From positions 1 to 5,386 of the forward strand of contig JALWRO010000173.1 in assembly GCA_027080605.1 (NCBI GenBank): DNA of 5,386 bases. The letters run 5' to 3'. This document shows positions 1 to 5,386 of this stretch, piece by piece (positions within the stretch are counted from its first letter, which is position 1; the number at the start of each line of letters is the position of its first letter). The translations under genes and the position numbers were made by a program. This DNA comes from Campylobacterales bacterium. Lineage in GTDB: Bacteria; Campylobacterota; Campylobacteria; Campylobacterales; QNZT01. The notes below the pieces were generated by a model. The model saw nothing but the letters and a program-made list of their open reading frames with translations, did not search any database and was not told where the DNA came from.

Positions 1-1979
1 AAACAGAATATTATAAAGAGCGACCGATTCACATCCACCATGTGCATGTCAAAAACCCTCAGTTTTACAACCAAAAATTTATCATCCAGCCGATGGATGA
101 CCAACGGTTTCACATCGAACTGGCACACTCTCTGACCGGAAAAATCAAACGCCTGATCGGACTCCCGGACACATACAGCTTCAACAGAACTTTCCGTTAC
201 GGCGAAAAGGTTGAAACCAAAGATTTTTCATTCATCGTTGCCAACCTCCACGCCAAACCTTCTGAAACCTACGCTTTTGTCATCAAATACAAACCAGACC
301 AAATCAAAGAGATACGCAAAAAGATGAATATCAAACCGGCATCGCTGCGTTCTACAGTCATCGAAGTCATCTATCAGGATGTCCACCCCAGAAGACTCAA
401 AGATTTTCTCACATTCCTTTCCAAAGCCTATATTCACCAAAATATGGAAAAAAAATCGGAAGAAGCTTCCGCTACACTCTATTTCCTCAACCAGAAACTC
501 GGAGAGATCAGAAAAGAGTTTAAAAAGTCTGCCGACAAACTCAAACGGTACAAAGAACACAACGACATTATCGATATCGACACCAAAACACGGGAAGTGG
601 TAGACAGAATCATCAACCTCGAAACAGAGTACGGGGAAGTAGAACTCGACTACAAATCATTTTCCATTCTCAAAAAAGAGCTTGACAAAGGCAACTACAG
701 CGCTATCGGCGGTTACAGCGACCGCTATCCGGTACTGGCAAATATTATCAACAATCTCCAAACCCTCGAAGCACAGAAAACCGGGCTTCAAGAGCAACTC
801 ACCGATCTACACCCCGATATCAAAAGTATCACAAATCAGATCCACAAAGTCAAACAATCGCTCAAAAACGTCACCAAAGGTATCGAAGATATCCTCCGCA
901 AACGCAAAAACGAATTGCACCGCATGATCGCAAAACAGAAAGCGAAAATCCAGGTTTTACCCGAGAAAGAGCAGGATCTCGTCAATCTGGAACGTATCAA
1001 CAGCATCAACGAGCGACTTTACTACTATCTGCTGCAAAAACAGTCGGAACTGAGTCTCGTCAAGTCGGCGAAATCCTCCGATGTCAGAATACTCGACTAT
1101 CCCGACCTGCCGCTCACACCGGTAAAGCCCAACAAAAAAATCGTGCTGATGACAGCGCTCTTCTTCGGACTCGTACTCTCGATGCTGCTGGCGCATTTCC
1201 GACGCGATTATAAGATCTACTCCGTTAAAGATGTGGAGCGGTACAGTCACATCCCGGTTTTCGGGGAGATACCCTATATTCAAAATGAAAAACTCTACAA
1301 CTCGGTCTACGTCCTAACCGATCCGCGCTCTGTCGCGAGTGAAGCCTTTCGCCGTATCCGTGTCAATCTGGAGTATACCGTTACACCGCAACAGAGCAAA
1401 GTCGTCATGGTCACCTCATCGGTTCCCAATGAAGGCAAAACCGTGGTTGCGGCAAATCTTGCTGCCGTGATCGGGATGAGCGAAAAACGTACGATCCTGC
1501 TTTCACTCGACATGCGTCGTCCGGAGATGCACCATAAATTTAAACTCTCCAATAAAATCGGTATCAGCGATGTCCTGGCGGGAAAAGCGGAACTGGAAGA
1601 TGTCATCTGGCAACATGAAATCTATCCGAACCTGAACATTATCACCTCCGGCAGAATCCCGCCCAATCCCGCAGAACTGCTGGCATCGGAACATATGCAG
1701 GGAGTATTGACACAGCTGAGAAAAAATTATGACTATATTATCCTCGATACCCCGCCGGTCAATTACGCAGCAGATGCGATGGTACTGCTCAAATATGTGG
1801 ATATCACCCTTTTTGTTGTAAAATCAGGTTTTACAGAGCAAAAATATTTAACGGAGCTGGATGAGATGCTGGAAAAACTGAAAATTGAGCGCTGCGGAAT
1901 TGTGCTGAATTCGGTTAAAAACAAGTATGCCAGCAGAAAAAACTTCGATAAAAAATATATCTATTACGAACCGGTATAG
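1..1979 (+). CDS. Polysaccharide chain-length regulator / BY-type tyrosine autokinase (Wzc-like), 5' end outside window
   Basis: Inner-membrane co-polymerase and tyrosine autokinase of Wzy-type capsule/exopolysaccharide assembly, with a periplasmic Wzz-type domain and a cytoplasmic kinase. The frame is open to the left edge (13 whole codons precede the GTG at 42) and the first membrane helix and start of the Wzz domain are missing, so the gene begins upstream; perhaps 100-200 residues are lost. Numbering residues from the codon at 42: a coiled-coil-rich stretch lies at about 130-310, a GNVR-like segment at 312-366 ending in a Pro-rich run, and a TM helix at about 367-386. The kinase follows, with the oligomerisation motif EX2RX2R (E434, R437, R440), Walker A at 458-467 (K466, T467), Walker A' around D490 and Walker B D569 in LDTPP. 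The tail holds Tyr 629, 639, 641 and 642, the usual autophosphorylation cluster. Oddity: the first Asp of Walker A' is Ser488. No cognate phosphatase is in the window. Family assignment is firm; the polymer made is unknown. Confidence 0.95.
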   Translation, partial: TEYYKERPIHIHHVHVKNPQFYNQKFIIQPMDDQRFHIELAHSLTGKIKRLIGLPDTYSFNRTFRYGEKVETKDFSFIVANLHAKPSETYAFVIKYKPDQIKEIRKKMNIKPASLRSTVIEVIYQDVHPRRLKDFLTFLSKAYIHQNMEKKSEEASATLYFLNQKLGEIRKEFKKSADKLKRYKEHNDIIDIDTKTREVVDRIINLETEYGEVELDYKSFSILKKELDKGNYSAIGGYSDRYPVLANIINNLQTLEAQKTGLQEQLTDLHPDIKSITNQIHKVKQSLKNVTKGIEDILRKRKNELHRMIAKQKAKIQVLPEKEQDLVNLERINSINERLYYYLLQKQSELSLVKSAKSSDVRILDYPDLPLTPVKPNKKIVLMTALFFGLVLSMLLAHFRRDYKIYSVKDVERYSHIPVFGEIPYIQNEKLYNSVYVLTDPRSVASEAFRRIRVNLEYTVTPQQSKVVMVTSSVPNEGKTVVAANLAAVIGMSEKRTILLSLDMRRPEMHHKFKLSNKIGISDVLAGKAELEDVIWQHEIYPNLNIITSGRIPPNPAELLASEHMQGVLTQLRKNYDYIILDTPPVNYAADAMVLLKYVDITLFVVKSGFTEQKYLTELDEMLEKLKIERCGIVLNSVKNKYASRKNFDKKYIYYEPV

Positions 1980-1983
1980 GATC

Positions 1984-3081
1984 ATGAACACCGCTAAAAA
2001 GCGCATTATGTTTTTTCTGCCCCTGCTCAACGGCGGCGGTGCGGAACGGGTGGTACTGACCCTCCTCAAACATCTTGACAAAAGCCGTTTTGAACCGATA
2101 CTCGTCTTGCTCAAAAACGAAGGACGCTATACCGGTATGGTACCGCAGAACATCGAAGTCATCGACCTTCAGGCATCACAAGCAAGAAACGCCGTTTTTA
2201 AAATCATCAAAATCATACGCACACAAAAACCGGACATCGTATTTACCACCCTCGCCTATCTCAATCTCATTATCGCGATGCTACGCCCCTTATTCCCAAA
2301 GAAGACCCTCTTCATCGCCCGTGAGTCAAACACCGTCTCCATACGCAACAAACGCGAAAAGTATCCCCGCCTCTTCGACTGGCTCTACCGGCACGTTTAT
2401 CAAAATTTCGACCTGATCGTCACACAGGCGGAGTTCATGAAAAAGGATTTGATCACCAACTACGGTATTGCCCCAGAGAAGATGGCCGTTATCTACAATC
2501 CGGTCGATACCCGAACCGTCACACAACTGAGTACACAAGTAAGCGCCGATCTTCCCAAAAACGTCTGCAACCTCCTCGCTGTCGGAAAACTGGGCTACCA
2601 AAAAGGATTTGACCTGCTGCTGGAAGCAATGTGTGAACTGGATACGCGTTATTACCTGACTATTCTGGGAGAAGGCAGCGATCATGAAGCGTTGCCAAAG
2701 CAGATCACGGCAAATAACCTGCAAAACCGCGTCACTCTGGCGGGCTTTGCCCAAAACCCCTACGCCTTCATGAAAGCCGCTGACCTGCTTGTGCTCAGTT
2801 CCCGTTTTGAAGGTCTGCCCAATGTCGTACTCGAAGCCAATACCTGCGGTACTCCGGTCGTGGCATTTGACGCGGCAGGCGGCACTGGAGAGATTATCCA
2901 TAACGGAAAAAACGGCTTTCTGGTGACACCTTTCGATACCCGTGCATTTGCACAAACCATCCAAAAAGCGTGTGACTATCCTTTTGATCATGAAGCGATC
3001 AAAAAAGAGACCGACCAAAATTTCGGCATCGAAAAAGTGATCAAAACGTACGAAAACCTCTTTACATCAGGTACGCTTTAA
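1984..3081 (+). CDS. GT4-type (GT-B fold) glycosyltransferase of surface polysaccharide synthesis
   Basis: A 365-residue retaining glycosyltransferase, probably cytoplasmic and peripheral to the inner membrane, that moves a sugar from a nucleotide donor to a lipid-linked glycan. The N-terminal Rossmann domain opens with a hydrophobic strand and the N-GGG-AER motif (residues 16-22) common in this group. The C-terminal donor-binding domain shows the VGKL...KG segment (K202 and K207, likely phosphate contacts) and the EX7E motif with E276 and E284, followed by a CGTPVVAFD stretch. Length is normal for GT4. I chose the ATG at 1984 because it sits directly before the conserved first beta strand and 4 bases after the upstream stop. 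An in-frame ATG at 1927 would add 19 poorly matching residues inside the kinase gene. The Shine-Dalgarno is weak (AGGA at 1978-1981, too close), so translational coupling to the kinase gene is likely. Donor sugar and acceptor cannot be read from sequence. Its 3' end overlaps the convergent transporter gene by 15 bp. Confidence 0.93.
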   Translation: MNTAKKRIMFFLPLLNGGGAERVVLTLLKHLDKSRFEPILVLLKNEGRYTGMVPQNIEVIDLQASQARNAVFKIIKIIRTQKPDIVFTTLAYLNLIIAMLRPLFPKKTLFIARESNTVSIRNKREKYPRLFDWLYRHVYQNFDLIVTQAEFMKKDLITNYGIAPEKMAVIYNPVDTRTVTQLSTQVSADLPKNVCNLLAVGKLGYQKGFDLLLEAMCELDTRYYLTILGEGSDHEALPKQITANNLQNRVTLAGFAQNPYAFMKAADLLVLSSRFEGLPNVVLEANTCGTPVVAFDAAGGTGEIIHNGKNGFLVTPFDTRAFAQTIQKACDYPFDHEAIKKETDQNFGIEKVIKTYENLFTSGTL

Positions 3082-4281
3082 CCCCATACTCAGCCACAGC
3101 CCTACTCCGAGCAAAAGAATCGTCAGCAGATAGACCACTTCGTAACTGCCGCTGTATTTGAGTATGACACCGCCCACAATTGGAAAGAAAAGCCCAAGAG
3201 ACGTGATGTTGGACTGCAATGCCGTATAGATGGGTCGTTTATCTTCCGGTGCAATCTCGATCACCAGATTCATTCCGCTGATGCTGAAACCGTCCAGTGC
3301 AATACCAAACAACAGAAAAACCACAGCATAACACCAGGCATCGCTGCACATCAGCGCCACACCGAAAGCCGCTATCATGAAAACAATGCTCAAAGAGAGC
3401 ATCTTTTCGTAGTCATCGATCCGTCGCCACAAAAAAGTACTTCCAACAATACTCCCCGCCATCTGCACGGTAATAAATCCGCCCAGCATCCAGCCCGTTA
3501 GCTGAAAACTGCTGTTGGCATTGAGGATGACAAAAGGCATCGCCAGAAAATAGCTGTATCCCAGCAAAATAGCGACAATCTGCTTCTGCAGCCTGCGGTC
3601 ACTCCGTAACAGTTGCACGGCATTTTTCATGAAAATCCCGAAGTGCGCCTCTTTGACGGAGACATTGGATTTCGACGGCTCTTCAATCGTCCCAAAGACG
3701 ACAAATCCTATCGCCATCAAAAAACTGCTGACGATAAACAAAAAAGCGTAATTCATCGGTGCGTCGAAACTGCTCAAAACATATCCCGTAATTCCGCCGC
3801 TGATAATCGAAGCGATCGATCCCGCCACCTGCCGGTTTGCCATCGTCCTGCCGCGGTAACTTTTGGAGAAGAGTTTCGCCTGCAACTCTTTGAAATAGAT
3901 TGCGCCGAAACCTGCCGAGAAAGAGAAGAAAAAGAGCCCCAGACCGATCAGAAAAAGTGTCAGCGTTTTGTTGCTGTCACCAATCAGCCAGATACTCACA
4001 CCGATCATGAACCAGCTCAGAAACCGAAAGAAAAAGACCCTTCTTAGATAAGGCATCACCCGCTGATACGCCTGTGCATGAAACGCCGCATAAAGCTGGA
4101 CGATGATCGCCCCGCCCCGCAACAGCGAAGCAAAAAGACCGACGATGATAACACTTTCACTGAAATGGTGCACCATCAACGGTAAAATAGTTGACGGTTC
4201 CGCTATCGTAATTGCCAGTGAAAGAAAAAAGGCGTGAACAATGTTTTTAAAATTGTTCCGCGGATCGTCAGTGCGAAACAT
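3067..4281 (-). CDS. Major facilitator superfamily transporter, 12 TM
   Basis: A 404-residue inner-membrane secondary transporter. Twelve hydrophobic segments can be seen at about 15-36, 43-66, 82-101, 107-128, 152-171, 178-199, 234-254, 264-285, 294-312, 316-342, 352-375 and 382-400, with a longer polar central loop at 200-233, the normal 6+6 MFS layout. The 131-150 segment with YRGR (R143, R145) and its counterpart near 341-351 (APEDKRP) resemble the charged cytoplasmic loops of MFS proteins, though the textbook motif A is not clear. I prefer the ATG at 4281; a TTG at 4305 would add 8 residues copied from the cytochrome's coding end and has no better ribosome site. With the ATG start the gene overlaps the cytochrome gene by 14 bp, pointing to coupled translation as the last gene of a three-gene unit. 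Substrate is unknown; the neighbours hint at a metal, sulfur or other redox-linked small molecule, which is inference only. Confidence 0.88.
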   Translation of the reverse strand: MFRTDDPRNNFKNIVHAFFLSLAITIAEPSTILPLMVHHFSESVIIVGLFASLLRGGAIIVQLYAAFHAQAYQRVMPYLRRVFFFRFLSWFMIGVSIWLIGDSNKTLTLFLIGLGLFFFSFSAGFGAIYFKELQAKLFSKSYRGRTMANRQVAGSIASIISGGITGYVLSSFDAPMNYAFLFIVSSFLMAIGFVVFGTIEEPSKSNVSVKEAHFGIFMKNAVQLLRSDRRLQKQIVAILLGYSYFLAMPFVILNANSSFQLTGWMLGGFITVQMAGSIVGSTFLWRRIDDYEKMLSLSIVFMIAAFGVALMCSDAWCYAVVFLLFGIALDGFSISGMNLVIEIAPEDKRPIYTALQSNITSLGLFFPIVGGVILKYSGSYEVVYLLTILLLGVGLWLSMGLKRT

Positions 4282-4984
4282 GTAAACCGTGCTGCATCCA
4301 GTCAATCAGTGTATCGATCCGGGCTTCGCTGATTCTGCCTTTAAATGCCGGCATGGTCATACGTTCAAATCCCTTCCACCGTCCCTTGCTTCCGTTTAAA
4401 ATGACTTTTTTGATTTCAGCCGGACTCTTTTTGGCAATGGCGGTAAACGCCGGTGCCGCTTTTCGCTTTGTTTTGCCGTGGCATGTCAGGCAGCCGTTTT
4501 TCGTAGCAATCTGCTCCCCTTTGGGCAATGCATCGAATCGCGCCTGTTCTTTCATCAGCTTCATGAAAGCATTTTGATCATAATGGTCAAAAACATATTC
4601 TGCGATCGCCCCGACTTCCGCTTTGGTCACTTTACCCTCCTGTGACGGCATCAGCCCGTAAGAGGCAAGACTCTCTTTGTCACAAAAGGATTTTTTCGCA
4701 TCGGGATGCAAGACGTAATCTTTGAAAAAATCGATAAATTTTGGTTTTTTGTCACTCGGACTGTCCACCTTCATGAAGTCTTTGACATGAAATGCCACCG
4801 CCATCATCGGCGGTGCTTTTTCATCTTTGTAGGTTTTGGGCGGCATGTCGAGATTGTGACACCCGGCACACTTTGTTTTCAGCAATGCTTCCCCATCCAG
4901 ATGAGGCTGCGGCGCCCCGCTGCAACCCGTCACTGCCACTACAACCAGCACAGATACCAGATATTTGCCGATTTTCGTCTTCAT
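4268..4984 (-). CDS. Dihaem c-type cytochrome lipoprotein
   Basis: A 238-residue periplasmic electron carrier predicted to be anchored by lipid. The N-terminus has Lys residues, a hydrophobic run (9-18) and a lipobox V-T-G-C with Cys21 as the lipidated residue. Two haem c sites are visible: CAGCH at 39-43 and CLTCH at 165-169. The second domain (about 150-238) looks like a class I cytochrome of the c551/c552 type, with a GSKGRW segment and a probable axial Met at 211 (M-P) or 209. In the first domain the likely Met ligand is M112 (M-P), about 69 residues after the haem, with a longer insertion than in domain two and a lone Cys101. The ATG at 4984 follows the upstream stop by 9 bp; GAGA beside that stop may serve as ribosome site. 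Middle gene of the minus-strand unit. Redox partner and pathway are unknown; a link to the respiratory chain is inferred from the class of protein. Confidence 0.93.
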   Translation of the reverse strand: MKTKIGKYLVSVLVVVAVTGCSGAPQPHLDGEALLKTKCAGCHNLDMPPKTYKDEKAPPMMAVAFHVKDFMKVDSPSDKKPKFIDFFKDYVLHPDAKKSFCDKESLASYGLMPSQEGKVTKAEVGAIAEYVFDHYDQNAFMKLMKEQARFDALPKGEQIATKNGCLTCHGKTKRKAAPAFTAIAKKSPAEIKKVILNGSKGRWKGFERMTMPAFKGRISEARIDTLIDWMQHGLHVSH

Positions 4985-4993
4985 GAAGTATCT

Positions 4994-5347
4994 CTAGTGC
5001 TGGCGAATCAAACTATCGACATTGGTATCATCGATAATCGTCAATGTTTCGTCATCAAATTTTCGCATCACCTCTTCAACACTGATACGCTCTTCTCCTG
5101 CATAAAATATAGGAATTTCACTCGCCTCTTTAATATACGTATACGGCGAATCTCCCATATGCTGAACGATCAGCGCATCGATCTCTTTTTCAAAAAGCCA
5201 GTCCACGACCCGGATGCCCCCTTTGGCTTCATTCGGTTCGATAGTGATCTTGCCCTCTTCCACAAACGCAAACCATTTCGCCTTGCCGAAAAGCGGCGAG
5301 ACGATAGGATTTTCCTGATTGGTTTTTACCGGTATAGCTACTTTCAT
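4994..5347 (-). CDS. NifX/NifB-domain (dinitrogenase Fe-Mo cofactor biosynthesis family) protein
   Basis: A 117-residue soluble, probably cytoplasmic protein consisting of a single domain of the NifX/NafY/NifB-C-terminal family, which in known members binds FeMo-cofactor precursors or other metal clusters. Visible family marks are the start MKVAIPV, the S-P-L-FG-K-A segment at 17-23 followed by a beta strand, the region around 49-65 (WLFEKEIDALIVQHMG) and the strand PIFYAG at 79-84. The protein has no Cys, so any metal would be held by His63, His117, Asp/Glu or a cluster's own ligands. No nif genes are in the window, so a nitrogenase role is not supported; many stand-alone members are of unknown function. 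The start at 5347 is fixed by a strong GGAGG 7 bases upstream. First gene of the operon with the cytochrome and the transporter. Confidence 0.85.
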   Translation of the reverse strand: MKVAIPVKTNQENPIVSPLFGKAKWFAFVEEGKITIEPNEAKGGIRVVDWLFEKEIDALIVQHMGDSPYTYIKEASEIPIFYAGEERISVEEVMRKFDDETLTIIDDTNVDSLIRQH

Positions 5348-5354
5348 GTTTTTC

Positions 5355-5359
5355 CCTCC
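5355..5359 (-). promoter_or_regulatory. Strong Shine-Dalgarno of the NifX-like gene
   Basis: On the minus strand the sequence reads GGGAGGG just ahead of the ATG at 5347, with GGAGG separated from the start by 7 bases. This is the best ribosome binding site in the window and fixes the start codon. It is far stronger than those of the two downstream genes, consistent with this being the lead gene of the operon. Confidence 0.85.
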
Positions 5360-5364
5360 CTGTT

Positions 5365-5380
5365 ATGACATTTTAGTCAT
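5365..5380. promoter_or_regulatory. Small dyad overlapping the -10 box, possible operator
   Basis: ATGAC and GTCAT form a perfect 5-bp inverted repeat separated by 6 bases. The 5-N6-5 spacing is the geometry of Crp/Fnr-superfamily sites, and the position over the -10 box and probable start site would suit repression. Short arms make a chance occurrence quite possible, and no regulator gene is in view. Confidence 0.25.
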
Positions 5381-5384
5381 TATA
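5379..5384 (-). promoter_or_regulatory. Candidate sigma70-type -10 box for the minus-strand operon
   Basis: The minus strand reads TATAAT exactly, which would start transcription near 5372 and give a leader of roughly 25 bases before the ATG at 5347. The -35 region falls outside the window, so the promoter cannot be fully judged. Position relative to the lead gene is what one expects for a promoter. Confidence 0.5.
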
Positions 5385-5386
5385 TG

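Noticed and set aside
42..44. GTG at 42 as the true start of the autokinase
   Set aside because: The frame is open to the left edge, there is no ribosome site before it, and the first TM helix of the family would be missing. The gene simply begins outside the window.
448..455. Run of eight A inside the autokinase gene as a possible phase-variation tract
   Set aside because: A/T runs of this length are common in Lys-rich genes, and the frame is intact on both sides. Phase-variable genes in this phylum mostly use longer G/C tracts.
1927..1983. Longer glycosyltransferase starting at the ATG at 1927
   Set aside because: The added 19 residues lie inside the kinase coding end, do not fit the family's N-terminus, and have no ribosome site.
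2326..3018. 230-codon minus-strand open frame opposite the glycosyltransferase
   Set aside because: It lies wholly within a gene with clear GT4 motifs; its translation shows no domain I recognise and is Cys/His-rich as antisense frames often are.
3613..4047. 144-codon plus-strand open frame opposite the MFS gene
   Set aside because: Highly charged, low-complexity translation that mirrors the transporter's hydrophobic codons; a shadow.
4282..4305. TTG start at 4305 for the MFS transporter
   Set aside because: It adds 8 residues without family character and lengthens the overlap with the cytochrome gene; the ATG at 4281 is the simpler choice.
5138..5145. Palindrome CGTATACG inside the NifX-like gene
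   Set aside because: Short, within coding sequence and explained by ordinary codons; no sign of a site.
4706..5368. 220-codon plus-strand open frame opposite the cytochrome and NifX-like genes
   Set aside because: It spans two well-supported genes on the other strand and its product is rich in Phe, His, Arg and Cys without recognisable motifs.

Overview
The window reads as a piece of a chromosome from a Campylobacterota-like bacterium (Sulfurovum/Sulfurimonas/Sulfuricurvum type). This rests on protein style (Lys/Ile/Phe-rich proteins, the style of the tyrosine autokinase, a dihaem lipoprotein cytochrome beside a small NifX-like protein) and a moderate GC content. It is an impression from reading, not a database result. 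Coding density is close to 100% and no stretch over 300 bases lacks a gene. I see no tRNA, rRNA, CRISPR array, insertion sequence or attachment site.

Left half, plus strand (1-3081): two surface-polysaccharide genes. The first is a Wzc/BY-kinase-type chain-length regulator and tyrosine autokinase, cut by the left edge of the window. Four bases after its stop comes a GT4-fold glycosyltransferase. Together they look like the end of a capsule, exopolysaccharide or O-antigen operon: the glycosyltransferase adds a sugar to a lipid-linked repeat unit, and the autokinase controls polymer length and export.

Right half, minus strand (5386 down to 3067): a compact three-gene unit read as NifX/NifB-domain protein, then dihaem c-type cytochrome lipoprotein, then a 12-TM major facilitator superfamily (MFS) transporter. 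The first gene has a strong GGAGG ribosome binding site and, just inside the right edge, a perfect TATAAT -10 box overlapped by a small dyad. The gaps are 9 bp and a 14 bp overlap, so co-transcription is likely. The shared function is unknown; the set combines a cytoplasmic metal-cluster-binding fold, a membrane-anchored electron carrier and a transporter.

The two units converge, and their coding ends overlap by 15 bp (3067-3081) with no room for an intergenic terminator. The most notable points are the unexplained NifX-like/cytochrome/MFS operon, the degenerate Walker A' motif in the autokinase, and the unusual first haem domain of the cytochrome. Nothing here proves a new system; the three-gene operon is the best candidate for follow-up.
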